Part shown: piece after piece, positions 1 to 8,901 of the stretch
Layout of the letters: each line of letters begins with the position of its first letter
How positions within the stretch are numbered: the stretch's first letter is position 1
Assembly (NCBI RefSeq): GCF_011405515.1
Contig: NZ_AP022671.1
Coordinates: 2,914,001 to 2,978,000, forward strand
From: Nitrospira sp. KM1
GTDB lineage: Bacteria > Nitrospirota > Nitrospiria > Nitrospirales > Nitrospiraceae
Direction of reading: 5' to 3'
Length of the DNA stretch: 64,000 nt
Notes under the pieces: model-generated
Told to the model about the DNA's origin: nothing
What the model saw: the letters and a program-made list of their open reading frames with translations, nothing else
The model's database searches: none
Translations under genes and position numbers: made by a program

Positions 1-321
1 CGGGATTGGCAGGAGAACGCCAGCCATTCGAAAAAATTTCTGTATATGGTCGTGAAGGACAACGCGATCGGTTCGTCGCAGGAGCGGGAAACCGGATTCT
101 GGACGGTGGGCTATTACTTGAACAATGCGTGTTTGCGTTTGGATATGGCCTATCGGATGCTGGACTATTCTCCACCGCTGCGCACCTCCATTGCCGATTT
201 CCTCAAACTGCACACAGCCGCGACCGAATCACCTGCAGATCCGCGCGAACCTTGGGAACTTGCGCATCGTGCCGCCTATGATCTCTTGAACGAAACCAGA
301 CGGCGGTTGACACAGTCGTAA
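1..321 (+). CDS. C-terminal part of an unrecognised protein (cut by the left edge)
   Basis: The reading frame is open from base 1 (first codons R-D-W-Q-E) to a TAA at 319-321, so the true start lies left of the window. About 106 residues are visible, with an aromatic-rich centre (GFWTVGYYL, then LRLDMAYRMLDY) and a helical, charged C-terminus. The internal ATG at 46 has no convincing ribosome binding site, so the longer open frame is preferred. I do not recognise the family, and no motif assigns a function. Confidence 0.6.
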   Translation, partial: RDWQENASHSKKFLYMVVKDNAIGSSQERETGFWTVGYYLNNACLRLDMAYRMLDYSPPLRTSIADFLKLHTAATESPADPREPWELAHRAAYDLLNETRRRLTQS

Positions 322-339
322 ATACTGTCCAGCCGTTGA

Positions 340-869
340 AGTCACGTCACGCTCGACAGGGCAGTTGAACTTCTCGTTGTGTGGGCCGATATCACGACGC
401 TTGCTGTCGACGCGATCGTCAATGCCGCGAATGAATCGTTGCTCGTGGGAGGTGGCGTCGACGGTGCGATTCATCGCGCTGCAGGGCCGACCTGTTGAAG
501 GAATGCCGAATGCTCGGAGGCTGCCTCACCGGAGAGCCAAGGATGACTCAGGCATACCGTCTTCCCGCCCGCCATAATCATCCACACGGTTGGACCAGTC
601 TGGTATGGAGGGACGCGAGGTGAGCCTGACCTTCTGGCGTCCTGTTATCGTTCTGCCATTGAAATTGCGGCTGCAGCCAGCTCAGTACGATCGCATTTCC
701 AAGCGTCAGTACAGGCGTATATGGATATCCGGTCGAGCTGGCCGTCCCTGTTGCGGTGGCATCTGTGAGAAAGACAGTGGCAAGATACTCAATCATTCGG
801 CAAGTCGTCTTCTGCTGTTTTTCACATCATGATCGCGCCGTCTATGAAAAGCCCCTCCTCGGAAATTAG
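340..869 (+). pseudogene. Frameshifted macro-domain (MacroD-type ADP-ribose-binding) protein
   Basis: Three reading frames must be joined to recover a nearly full macro domain. The first (from about 340) reads [17 protein letters not shown] then [13 protein letters not shown], the signature of ADP-ribose/O-acetyl-ADP-ribose-binding macro domains. The second (from about 485) continues [16 protein letters not shown]. The third (from about 578) gives [12 protein letters not shown] and [14 protein letters not shown] further shift near 685 restores [14 protein letters not shown] and the C-terminal FCCFSHHDRAVY. All conserved blocks are in the right order, so this is a recently decayed gene or a stretch with several sequencing errors. 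It runs about 40 bases into the next gene's reading frame. Intact relatives remove ADP-ribose or deacetylate O-acetyl-ADP-ribose. Confidence 0.85.
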
Positions 870-1539
870 TCCTTCGAACCGTAAGGCTGACCGTCCCGCG
901 CTTCCTGACCGCATCTATCATCTCGCTGAAGCTTCAAACTGGCCAAAAATTCGACGAACGGGACTGCATAGCACCAGCGTGCTCCTCGACCGGGCGACAT
1001 ACTCCGGTGAACGGCGAGACGCACTGGAACGGCACCAACGGAAAACCTCTATTGTGTTGTCTGATGGTGCTCTCATCCGCGACCAGCGGCCCATGCCGTC
1101 TGATGCCTTGGCGTCATGCCTCGTGGGTCTGTCCCCGCCAGAATGGTACGCCATGATCAATGCCCGCGTTTTCTTCTGGATTGATCCTGACAGACTGAAC
1201 CGTCAGCGTGCGGCATGTGGTGCGCGGCCACAGATCGTCCTCACCGTTGACACGCAGCAATTAGTCACGGCGTATCATGACCGCATATCGGTGACGGCAA
1301 TCAATACCGGCAACGCCAGACGGCGGCCGGCGCAACGCGGCGCTGCCACGTTCGTGCCGTATCAAGAATGGCTGGCGGCGCGGTGGAGCTCTGAGAGCCG
1401 TGGGCTCGGCATGCATGAACGGAGCCGTTCACATCGACCGGTCGAGCTTACGGTGTTGGAGTCAGTTCCGGATATTATGCGGTTTATCGTCGGAACCAGG
1501 CGACTCGAGCCCGGCGAATTGCTCGCTCCCGGCGACTGA
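829..1539 (+). CDS. DUF7002-like protein, possible ADP-ribosyltransferase-fold relative
   Basis: A 236-residue soluble protein. The start could also be ATG 844, which reduces overlap with the preceding macro-domain remnant. Near residue 27 it carries IYHLAEASNWPKIRRTGL, which resembles the opening strand-helix of DarT, KptA and DUF4433-type ADP-ribosyltransferase folds (Y-H-x-T-x-x-x-N-x-x-x-I-x-x-x-G-L). It continues with a VFFWIDPDRL segment and a strand/helix pattern QIVLTVDTQQLV. I match it to the DUF7002 family from memory. Catalytic activity is not shown; the similarity to ADP-ribosyltransferases is an inference. Lying beside a decayed macro-domain gene, it may once have formed a two-gene ADP-ribosylation module. 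Confidence 0.6.
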   Translation: MIAPSMKSPSSEISPSNRKADRPALPDRIYHLAEASNWPKIRRTGLHSTSVLLDRATYSGERRDALERHQRKTSIVLSDGALIRDQRPMPSDALASCLVGLSPPEWYAMINARVFFWIDPDRLNRQRAACGARPQIVLTVDTQQLVTAYHDRISVTAINTGNARRRPAQRGAATFVPYQEWLAARWSSESRGLGMHERSRSHRPVELTVLESVPDIMRFIVGTRRLEPGELLAPGD

Positions 1540-1564
1540 GCGGGTGTGGTGAACGGGCTCTCGA

Positions 1565-2581
1565 TCAAGGCTGTTCGAAAAAATATTTGAAGCTGATGTT
1601 CGGATAGATCGCGCGCATGTCGTTGTCGCCGGCGATGGTGAACATCACGCCGATAGCACCTACCAGTTTGGCGCCGGACTCGTAGCGGGAAAATGTATAT
1701 TCAAGGCCCGGTTGGACGCCCAAGAGCCAGAACGTCTTGGTGGATGAATTAACCGGATGGCCGTCCAGCCGCGTGCCGAGCTGTTGGAGCGTCGTCAGTT
1801 CGACGAGATAACCTAGGCCGTTCTGTTCGTTCACGACGTGCTCGAGCGCAAGGTGCGTCGTGATCAGGTCCCCTCCGTAGACCGTTTCACCGGGAACTGA
1901 GCCGGATCCCGGGGCATTGTAGGTATAGAACACATTGCCGCTTACGCGAAACGGCTGAAGATTCTTACGGAACAGCAAACCCTCCGAAATCGCGGTGGAC
2001 CCAAATCGGCTTGACGGAACCCTGGAGAGCGGGGTGAATCCGCCGGGAATCTCTGGTGTGCCGGCCCAACGATTTACTGGGAGCGATACCTTGCTATAGA
2101 GCGAGATAGACGGTCTCCAGGAATCCGGATTCTGAACGATCGGGCGATATTTCATGATGAGGCTGGCTGTGCCAATTCCAAGTGCCGATGTTCGGCCATC
2201 GGGGTCCGTATTGTCAGAATGCCAATAAATGCCCGACACGCTCAGGCCGGTAAGGACGTGCTGGCTGAGACCATAGTAAAGGATGGCTACCGGCATGACA
2301 GCGTCAGGACTAAATGGGGTTGCCGTCGCTTTTGAGGTGGTATTATGCTCGAAATTCCCGGTCCCGATTTGCCCTTGGACGTAGAGGCGGACGAACCACT
2401 GTCCCTTCCGCGATACGTCGGCGCTTGAGGTGAAGGATGTGCCGTGCGTTGGAGGGTTCCAACTCTGACGGTACCTCATTAATTCTTCTTGAGTCGGAAC
2501 CCAGTCGAGGCCAAAAGTGGAAGACAGGTTTCCGCAACCCAGCAGAATGGTTAGGGTGAACAGTGCGGTGCGGCTGTTCAC
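1565..2581 (-). CDS. Predicted outer-membrane beta-barrel protein (transporter-like)
   Basis: A 338-residue protein starting at a GTG. It opens with a hydrophobic signal segment (about residues 5-24). This contains L-L-G-C at residue 16, so a lipoprotein signal is possible but not certain. The rest is rich in alternating aromatic/polar strands such as GQWFVRLYVQGQIGTG and PAILYYGLS-type segments, and it ends in FKYFFEQP, consistent with a barrel closing on an aromatic. The pattern recalls 'MetA-pathway/transporter' type barrels, but I cannot name a substrate. It is transcribed alone, divergent from the monooxygenase-like gene at 2816. Confidence 0.6.
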   Translation of the reverse strand: MNSRTALFTLTILLGCGNLSSTFGLDWVPTQEELMRYRQSWNPPTHGTSFTSSADVSRKGQWFVRLYVQGQIGTGNFEHNTTSKATATPFSPDAVMPVAILYYGLSQHVLTGLSVSGIYWHSDNTDPDGRTSALGIGTASLIMKYRPIVQNPDSWRPSISLYSKVSLPVNRWAGTPEIPGGFTPLSRVPSSRFGSTAISEGLLFRKNLQPFRVSGNVFYTYNAPGSGSVPGETVYGGDLITTHLALEHVVNEQNGLGYLVELTTLQQLGTRLDGHPVNSSTKTFWLLGVQPGLEYTFSRYESGAKLVGAIGVMFTIAGDNDMRAIYPNISFKYFFEQP

Positions 2582-2815
2582 GATATCGAGCCGCCCTCAT
2601 ATTGAAGGTCGATCATACAATGGGGGCGGCCATTGCATTCGAGCACGAACTGGGCAATCGATGTCGTGTTAGAACGCATGGGTTCCATCTTCGTCGGCTC
2701 GAGCATATTGAAAACCGGCTTTCTCCACCAGCGATGGGAGAGGTATCGTATTTCAGGGTCATTGTTCAAGTTGTGAAATCCACAATAACGTTTCGAGAGA
2801 AGGAGGAGCGTGGAT

Positions 2816-3121
2816 ATGGTGACCATGGCACTGTTCGTCCGTTTGGAAGCCAAACCGGGAAAAGAAAAAGAGGTCGAGAACTTTCTGCTGAGTGGACTGC
2901 CGCTGGTGCAAGCCGAGCCTGCCACCACGGCCTGGTTCGGGATTCGTCTCGGTCCCTCCACGTTCGGAATCTTTGATGCATTTCCAAACGAGGCAGGCCG
3001 CCAAGCGCATCTGACTGGTAAGGTTGCCGCCGCGTTGATGGCCAAAGCCGGGGATTTATTTGCCAAACCCCCTTTCATTGAAAAGGTGGACGTCTTGGCG
3101 GCCAAACTTCCAGGCTCCTAA
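2816..3121 (+). CDS. Antibiotic biosynthesis monooxygenase (ABM)-domain protein
   Basis: A 101-residue single-domain protein. The start is set at ATG 2816 because AGGAGG at 2801-2806 lies nine bases upstream; the GTG at 2810 would be only three bases from it. The sequence follows the ABM ferredoxin-like fold: ALFVRLEAKPGKEKEVENFL, a central AWFGIRLGPSTFGIFDAF strand pair, then a helix and IEKVDVLAAKLP at the end. Family members are dimeric cofactor-free monooxygenases or heme-degrading enzymes, but many have no known substrate. No partner genes suggest one here. Confidence 0.8.
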   Translation: MVTMALFVRLEAKPGKEKEVENFLLSGLPLVQAEPATTAWFGIRLGPSTFGIFDAFPNEAGRQAHLTGKVAAALMAKAGDLFAKPPFIEKVDVLAAKLPGS

Positions 3122-3305
3122 TGCAAAGGATTTGTACTCAGGATGTTCGTGAGACTATCGGCAGAAACGCTGCCATCACGTCGTCCGGCATACTCGCTCG
3201 CGACACAGTACGATTCGACTTCGAACGGCTTCGGCAGAAGCGAGACCCTGGTGTCTTCCGTTTCTCAACTGGTCCTTACGGGCCGGGTGCGATACAATCG
3301 TACAC

Positions 3306-4139
3306 ATGAACACGCCGATCAAGGATCTCGAAGACGTCCGATGGCTCTTGGGCCATACCGGAGGATTTCGCGGCGGGTATGTCACCGACGTCCACATGTC
3401 CAAACGCCGTCTGTATGACGAAGGATCTGCGCGTGAGGTCCTGACCGATACGACGGTCAGCATCATTGTCCGTTACCGTATTCGCGAAATGGCGCGGGTC
3501 GCAAAACTGACGATGATCGGCGTCTCTGATTTTTCTATTTTTGAACAAGAAGGGGCGGATTGTTCGAGGCTCGAAGTCGTTCAGGCTGAGTGGACTGCGG
3601 GAAAATTGCGGTTCTGGTTTGATCCGCAAGGCGAGTTATATGTGGTGTGTGACGAAGCATCGCTTGAGGAAGTGGCGATGCCGTTTTTCGAAGACCGCGC
3701 CAGGGAACACCCGATCCGCTGGACGTTTCAAAGCCCGATGGCCGACTGGCCGACCGTCGAATGGCTGCTGGATGCCCTTCACGGAGCCGGCGTGCCGTGC
3801 ACGTGGAAAAAAACTGCGAGAACAGCCCGCCGCCAGTCATCGATTCAATGGGAAGGGGAGTTGCTGCCGACGTCAGACGCGGAGGAAATGGAGTGTGGCG
3901 GTGTGCGCGCCATGCTGTACGGTCCACTAGACGGGCCGGGATTCGGGGTCGTTCTCCAAGTCGAGGGCGCACATAACCGAGCGGCGAATCGCATTCTCTC
4001 AACCGCCGCCGACCTGCTCGTGCGTCGTTTCTCCGGCCGGTGCCTGGTTGGAAACACGATCATTCCAGGAGGCGAATGGCTGAGTTGGAAAACGTTGGAA
4101 TATCAGCGCGCGATTGATTCTGAACCAGCCGATAAATGA
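3306..4139 (+). CDS. Protein of unknown function
   Basis: A 277-residue soluble protein that I do not recognise. The N-terminal 125 residues form a compact alpha/beta region with a conserved-looking GHTGGFRGGYVTDVHMSKRR segment. The second half repeats an aspartate/tryptophan-rich pattern. There is no signal peptide, membrane segment or metal-binding motif. The start is an ATG without an obvious ribosome binding site, 184 bases after the ABM gene, so it may have its own promoter. Coding is supported by length and by codon use like the neighbouring genes. Confidence 0.65.
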   Translation: MNTPIKDLEDVRWLLGHTGGFRGGYVTDVHMSKRRLYDEGSAREVLTDTTVSIIVRYRIREMARVAKLTMIGVSDFSIFEQEGADCSRLEVVQAEWTAGKLRFWFDPQGELYVVCDEASLEEVAMPFFEDRAREHPIRWTFQSPMADWPTVEWLLDALHGAGVPCTWKKTARTARRQSSIQWEGELLPTSDAEEMECGGVRAMLYGPLDGPGFGVVLQVEGAHNRAANRILSTAADLLVRRFSGRCLVGNTIIPGGEWLSWKTLEYQRAIDSEPADK

Positions 4140-4171
4140 AGCACATCGCTGTGCAGGTGCGTCAGCTGTCG

Positions 4172-4882
4172 TTACGCCAAGGCTTCTTCGCTGGAATGTC
4201 CCGTCGCATGCGTGGTGGGATGCGAATAGACCGTCGTACCGTTCGAGTGGGCCATGCCGCTTCCGTTTTTGCCATTCACGCATTCGACTAACGCCCAAAA
4301 CCTCAGCGGATTCACGTTCTGCTTGCGCGCGACGTGAAGGCTCGTACCCTCCAGTACGGTGTTGAGCGACAGGTCGGTTCTCCACCCGAGATGCCTGGTG
4401 AGAGGAGAAATGACTTTTTCTACGGCGGCGATCATCTTATTGCCATTGCTGAAGTGATTGAGCATGATGATACGCCCGCCAGGACGGCAGACTCGGATCA
4501 TTTCATTGACCACTTTGCGGTAATCGGGGACGGCCGTCACGACGTAGGCGGCCACGACGGTATCAAAGCTGTTGTCCTGGAAATCCATCGATCCGGCATC
4601 CATCCGGTGCAGGGTCACGTGATCCATGCGATGTTCCATGGTGCGCTTTTTGGCTATGTCGAGCATGCCTTCCGAAAAATCGATGGCGACGATTTGACAA
4701 TGACGGGGATACATGGGGAGAGCGAGACCGGTACCGACTCCAACTTCGAGAATGCGTTCATCGGGCTGGACATTGAGGTTTCGTATAGCTGATTCGCGCC
4801 CTTCGTGAAACACTTTCCCAAAAATTTTATCGTATACACCGGCGTAAGACGTATACACTCGCTCGACTTTGTGTAAATCCAT
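4172..4882 (-). CDS. Class I SAM-dependent methyltransferase (phospholipid N-methyltransferase-like)
   Basis: A 236-residue enzyme. The start is set at ATG 4882, preceded by GGAGGTGAC (complement of 4883-4891); the upstream in-frame ATG lacks such a site. Motif I is ILEVGVGTGLALPMYP at residues 44-59. It is followed by the acidic end of strand 2 (IVAIDFSEGML), motif II around MDAGSMDF, and RPGGRIIMLNHF. The opening VERVYTSYAGVYDKIFGKVF resembles PmtA-type phosphatidylethanolamine N-methyltransferases and also UbiE-like enzymes. The last 25 residues are a His/Ser/Thr-rich tail not expected in the family. Lipid methylation is an inference. Confidence 0.75.
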   Translation of the reverse strand: MDLHKVERVYTSYAGVYDKIFGKVFHEGRESAIRNLNVQPDERILEVGVGTGLALPMYPRHCQIVAIDFSEGMLDIAKKRTMEHRMDHVTLHRMDAGSMDFQDNSFDTVVAAYVVTAVPDYRKVVNEMIRVCRPGGRIIMLNHFSNGNKMIAAVEKVISPLTRHLGWRTDLSLNTVLEGTSLHVARKQNVNPLRFWALVECVNGKNGSGMAHSNGTTVYSHPTTHATGHSSEEALA

Positions 4883-5147
4883 GTCACCTCCAACCCACAC
4901 ATCGCGCATCCTGCCCACCCCGAGGAGCAGGGATGAACCGATAACGAATTCGGTGGGGTCTAACTATAAAATATGGCGGAGCGCCTGAAATGGAGCGAGG
5001 GGACCCGCCGGAATAAAAACAGCTCTACAATAGCCAACTTCTGGCGGTGAGTCAACAGAATCTTCCCGCATCTTGCTCAAAAATCGATAAAAATGGTTTA
5101 CATGCCGGACTTGATTCGTCTCTAAACGCTGTGGGATAGCTACGCCC

Positions 5148-5768
5148 ATGATTCTCGCGGGGATGTTTGCCGCACTGTTGTTCCTAGGATTGATTCTCGG
5201 CGACTGGCTGTACTTCGTCCGCCTGACGCCCGACGCCAGCCGGTACGGCTGCGGGATCGCGAAAAGTCAGAGTACGATTCGCGCGGTCAGCCTGCCGAGC
5301 TTCCGCAAACGGTTGGACGATAACGGCGGCGCATTGATCCTTCCGCACGGGATCGCGCGCATGTACCCCGATCTGGATCAAATAGCCATCCGTCCGCAGT
5401 ACCATCTGTTCTCCATGAGTTTTCGCACGGCATGGCCGGTCAAAGGATTGATCCATCTCTCGACCGGTGAGGAGAGCACGAATATGCTGTGCGTGAAACG
5501 CATTCCGTGGTCTTCCGCACTCATCACCATGCTCTGGTTTCTCCTGGTCGGAGCAGGGACGGCGTCATTTCTGGTGATGTATGCGTTGCAAGGGGGCCTC
5601 GACTCATTCACCGGCGTGCTCATGGGAGCTGGAATCCTCGGCATTGGACTGCTTGTCTTCGCCTTCGGCCTCGTGACCGTTGTCATTTCTTATCGACTGG
5701 AGAACAGCCGGCTCGAAAGAGTGTACGGAGAATTGCGGGCAGAGATGGAGAAGACGGCGGCTACCTGA
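5148..5768 (+). CDS. Membrane protein of unknown function
   Basis: A 206-residue protein with an N-terminal hydrophobic segment (residues 1-20), a soluble stretch of about 100 residues, and two further membrane helices (about 125-150 and 158-185), followed by a charged C-terminal helix rich in Glu/Arg. The topology suggests an inner-membrane protein with one exposed domain. I do not recognise the family. Its stop overlaps the 3' end of the convergent gene at 5761-6102 by eight bases. Confidence 0.65.
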   Translation: MILAGMFAALLFLGLILGDWLYFVRLTPDASRYGCGIAKSQSTIRAVSLPSFRKRLDDNGGALILPHGIARMYPDLDQIAIRPQYHLFSMSFRTAWPVKGLIHLSTGEESTNMLCVKRIPWSSALITMLWFLLVGAGTASFLVMYALQGGLDSFTGVLMGAGILGIGLLVFAFGLVTVVISYRLENSRLERVYGELRAEMEKTAAT

Positions 5769-6102
5769 AAAGGTTGAGAAACCGGTCATACTCGGCTGGA
5801 AGATCGAGTGCCGGACGGTCCCGTGCCAATCCTGCAATGATGCCGCGGTGTTTTTTGCTGAGCCCAGAATCTTCGAATGCCCGCCTGAAGTGCTCCCATC
5901 GTAAGTCGGACTCCTGTGCCAGCCGGGCCTGATCGGCCTTGGGCAGCGCATGAACTGTGCTGGTCAGGGCACGGATGGCCTTCTCGACGCTCTCATAGGG
6001 AGGCGCGAGCTTCAACCGTGCATAAAAGGTTTCCAGATGCGTGCGAAATTCTTCTTTAAGGTCATGGATCGGATCGGATGATGGCGGGTTTGCTTGTGAC
6101 AT
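5761..6102 (-). CDS. Small helical protein of unknown function
   Basis: A 113-residue, mainly helical soluble protein with charged amphipathic segments such as EEFRTHLETFYARLK and DLRWEHFRRAFEDSG. No motif is recognised. The codon pattern is like its neighbours. It is convergent with the membrane protein before it and divergent from the lipoprotein gene at 6189, so it is probably a single-gene unit. Confidence 0.55.
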   Translation of the reverse strand: MSQANPPSSDPIHDLKEEFRTHLETFYARLKLAPPYESVEKAIRALTSTVHALPKADQARLAQESDLRWEHFRRAFEDSGLSKKHRGIIAGLARDRPALDLPAEYDRFLNLFR

Positions 6103-6188
6103 CTGCGGTCGACGGATGATACGGTATGATGGTTCAGAGTGACAACCAGTCGGCGGTAATTATTTTGCAACGGGGAGAGGGTTGGAAG

Positions 6189-6668
6189 ATGGCACACATC
6201 AGATGGGCGGCATGGGCGCTGACGGGTCTGCTGGTTCTGACAGGCTGTTCACACCATCATCATAATAAGATGGCAGGTGGAACACACGATGCCTATTGGG
6301 ACAAAGGCCGGCAGGATGTCGAGAAGCTGATTGATCGGACCGTGAAGGACCCGGCAAAAGCATCACAGGTGAAGGCAGCCGCCGATGAGATTGTGGCCCA
6401 ACTCAAAACCGGGCGGGAGCAGGAACGGGCGTTTCATCGTCGGTTGTATCAACTCAACTCGAGTTATCAGGCGGTGCCGGAGGAGTTTATGAAGATCCTT
6501 GACGAGGCCAACAATCAGCGAATGCGCTCGGCCTCCAAAGTACTTGGTTTGCGTTTTAAAATGAGAGACCTGATGACACCTGAAGAGTGGAAGTCACTTT
6601 CAGACCAGATGGCAGAGTATAGCGGACGGTATGCGCATGGAGGTGCTGCGCCCACTGGCCACTACTGA
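6189..6668 (+). CDS. Spy/CpxP-like periplasmic lipoprotein
   Basis: A 159-residue protein started at ATG 6189, just after a GGGGAGAGGG stretch; the longer frame from 6126 lacks a signal sequence. It has a signal peptide with the lipobox LVLTGC (Cys20) followed directly by four histidines, which could bind metal. The mature part is almost entirely helical, with VKAAADEIVAQLKTGREQER and LMTPEEWKSL. These resemble the LTPEQ-type helices of Spy/CpxP and periplasmic heavy-metal sensor proteins that act as chaperones or metal-stress sensors. Function is by resemblance only. Confidence 0.65.
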   Translation: MAHIRWAAWALTGLLVLTGCSHHHHNKMAGGTHDAYWDKGRQDVEKLIDRTVKDPAKASQVKAAADEIVAQLKTGREQERAFHRRLYQLNSSYQAVPEEFMKILDEANNQRMRSASKVLGLRFKMRDLMTPEEWKSLSDQMAEYSGRYAHGGAAPTGHY

Positions 6669-7720
6669 TTCGTGGCGGCAGCCGCTTTCAGAGGCATGGC
6701 CGTCCAGGACGCGCCGGCATTGGTCGAGTGATATAATCCGCTGCCATTGGTGCCTGCGAACAAAACTTGGGGGTTATTGGGTGCCATCGCCAGCGCGCGG
6801 ATATTCAATGTTGCGAATCCCTGATTGATCGCAGTCCAGGTGGCGCCGCCGTCGGAACTCGTCCAGACGCCCGCCGGCCCTCCGATGTACAGATGTGAGG
6901 GGTCAGTCGGATGGATGACGATGCTGCTGACGAATGCCTCGGGAAGCGTATGCCCGATCCGCTCCCAGACCGAGCCTTTCGTCGTCGTCTTAAATAGTCC
7001 CTTCGTCGTGGCGGCATATACCACCTCAGGCGTCAGGGGATCGATGGCCAGCGCATTGACGCCGAGTGCCATGGCGGCCATGAGCTCCCGTTCGGGAATG
7101 AGTCCGTCATTGATCTTCTTCCAGGACATCGTCCCATCGTCCGACCGGTAGACACCGCCTGTCGTGCCGGCATACAGCACGCTCGGATGGCTGTGATCGA
7201 TCGCGATCGAGACGACGATGTGGACCTCCTTCATGCCGTTCATTCGTTCCTCCCACTCACGGCCCGCATCCTTGCTGAAGAATGCGCCGACAGTGGTCGC
7301 GGCATAAATCTTTTCAGTTGCGGTGGGGTGAAACACGAACTGATTGATGAATGAGACGTGCTCTTTGAGACCGACATTGTGCGGCAGCCAGTGTTGTCCG
7401 CCGTCGGGACTCTTGTACACCGCATCCCCCATGGTCCCTGCATAGACCGTGGCGGGAAGCTGAGGATCGATCGCCACCGTGGTGACGCGTCTGGCGCTGA
7501 AACTCGGAAACCGCTCCCACAGAGCGCCCCCGTCGCGTGACTTATAGACGGCATCGTTCGTCGCCACATACAGAATATTCGAATTGGTCGGATGCAGTGC
7601 GATGGAAACGATCGCGGCGCTCTCTTTCGTGCAGCCACCTGACGCTAGGGCAATGAGCAAGGTGAACGCCGCGCAGAGTGCGTGTCGGACAGGGGGGAGC
7701 CCAGATTCGGAGATGATCAT
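6662..7720 (-). CDS. BNR/Ycf48-like beta-propeller lipoprotein
   Basis: A 352-residue protein with a signal peptide ending in a lipobox-like ASGGC (about Cys29). I count seven repeats of the BNR type S-x-D-x-G-x-x-W, for example VYKSRDGGALWERF, VYKSPDGGQHWLPH, VYRSDDGTMSWKKI, VWTSSDGGATWTAI and LYHSTNAGASWTAM. Each is followed by a strand like IAIDP...VLYAGT. Seven repeats fit one seven-bladed propeller. Such proteins are sialidase-like in fold but rarely enzymes; related Ycf48 proteins are assembly factors. It is likely anchored in the envelope. The gene is convergent with the upstream lipoprotein gene, overlapping by a few bases. Confidence 0.8.
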   Translation of the reverse strand: MIISESGLPPVRHALCAAFTLLIALASGGCTKESAAIVSIALHPTNSNILYVATNDAVYKSRDGGALWERFPSFSARRVTTVAIDPQLPATVYAGTMGDAVYKSPDGGQHWLPHNVGLKEHVSFINQFVFHPTATEKIYAATTVGAFFSKDAGREWEERMNGMKEVHIVVSIAIDHSHPSVLYAGTTGGVYRSDDGTMSWKKINDGLIPERELMAAMALGVNALAIDPLTPEVVYAATTKGLFKTTTKGSVWERIGHTLPEAFVSSIVIHPTDPSHLYIGGPAGVWTSSDGGATWTAINQGFATLNIRALAMAPNNPQVLFAGTNGSGLYHSTNAGASWTAMPLKAAAATNQ

Positions 7721-7806
7721 AGGAAGAAGGTTACGGATGGTGGGACCTAACCACAGACTGTCCGGTGAGTCAAGGCAACGGGAGCAGATTGAGGCGGATG
7801 CGGATG

Positions 7807-8718
7807 TTACGCCCGTTGTCGACGTGTTGATGAGGTGCGCTTCTTGCCGGATCCGTTCCCACCGCGTTGTCCGACGCTTTTCTTGAGGGCGGCCATGAGA
7901 TCAAGGACCTTCGCCCCCTCCGCGGGTTCTTCCTCGTCGACCTCCACGGCAGGCCGTTTTTTTGCTTTGGCATCAATCAAGGCGCGCAGCGCATCGGTAT
8001 AACGGTCTTTGAATGCCGAGGCATCGAAGGGTGCTGTCTTGCGCCGAATCAGCTCGCGGGCCAAATCGATGAGGTCGGCGTCCGACCGGTTCTCTTTGAT
8101 CGAGGCAAAGAGTGGAGCGGCGGACCGCACTTCGTCGGCAAAGCGCAAGGTTTCCATCAGCAGCCCGTCTCCACAAGGTTTGAGTGCGGCAATGTATTCC
8201 CGAGTCCTCATGACGATTTGACCCAGTCCCATCTTGTTGGATTGACGCAGTGCGTCGCGCAGGACCCTGTACGCATCTTCAGCCAGCTCGCCGTCGGGAG
8301 CAACATAGTAGGGTTGATCGAAGTAGATGGGGTCGATTTCGCAATGATCGACAAATTGAGCCAGATCGAACGTCCGTTTGGCCTCCAGCTTCACGCTATC
8401 GATGTCGCGCTGGTTGAGTAGCACATAGTGCCCCTTGGTGATTTCAAAGCCCTTGAAGATTTCATCTGTGTCCACGGGACCCAGCCCCGGTGCGACCTTT
8501 TCATATCGTATGCGTTTGCCGCTCGGGCCGTGGACCTGATGAAATGCCAGCCTGGCGCCGGATTTGACGGCTGGATACACCCGGATAGGAACCGACACGA
8601 GCGACAAGCGGATGTGTCCGGTCCAGATCGGCCGGCCGCCTATCTCCGATGTCGATCGCGAAGCTCTTCTGGGCTTTGAACCAGATCGTCGTTCCGCTTG
8701 TCGTTTGGACGCGCTCAT
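7807..8718 (-). CDS. ku: Ku protein of bacterial non-homologous end joining
   Basis: A 303-residue protein. The core (about residues 28-255) has the bacterial Ku signatures: IWTGHIRLSLVSVPIRVYPA at the start of the beta-barrel, KRIRYEKVAPGLGPVD, GHYVLLNQRDID, and later IVMRTREYIAALKP. Both ends are basic: an N-terminal KRQAERRSGSKPRR segment and a Lys/Arg/Ser-rich tail, as in Ku proteins that use the tail for threading on DNA and recruiting LigD. Ku homodimers bind double-strand ends. No ligD-type ligase is in this window, so the partner must lie elsewhere. It is probably a single-gene unit. Confidence 0.95.
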   Translation of the reverse strand: MSASKRQAERRSGSKPRRASRSTSEIGGRPIWTGHIRLSLVSVPIRVYPAVKSGARLAFHQVHGPSGKRIRYEKVAPGLGPVDTDEIFKGFEITKGHYVLLNQRDIDSVKLEAKRTFDLAQFVDHCEIDPIYFDQPYYVAPDGELAEDAYRVLRDALRQSNKMGLGQIVMRTREYIAALKPCGDGLLMETLRFADEVRSAAPLFASIKENRSDADLIDLARELIRRKTAPFDASAFKDRYTDALRALIDAKAKKRPAVEVDEEEPAEGAKVLDLMAALKKSVGQRGGNGSGKKRTSSTRRQRA

Positions 8719-8901
8719 GTTTCTGGCTCCTTGATCAATTGCAGGATCTCTCTGTCCGAAGCGTGCGGGAGCGTCCGAGGAACACGCCCCATCCGGGAGC
8801 GAGCAAGGACGATCACACTGTACGATACGGGATTGTCCCCCGTTGCGCCAGCTGCGCTGCTGTACCCGCGATGACGCGCCTATGGCATGGGGTGTGACTA
8901 T

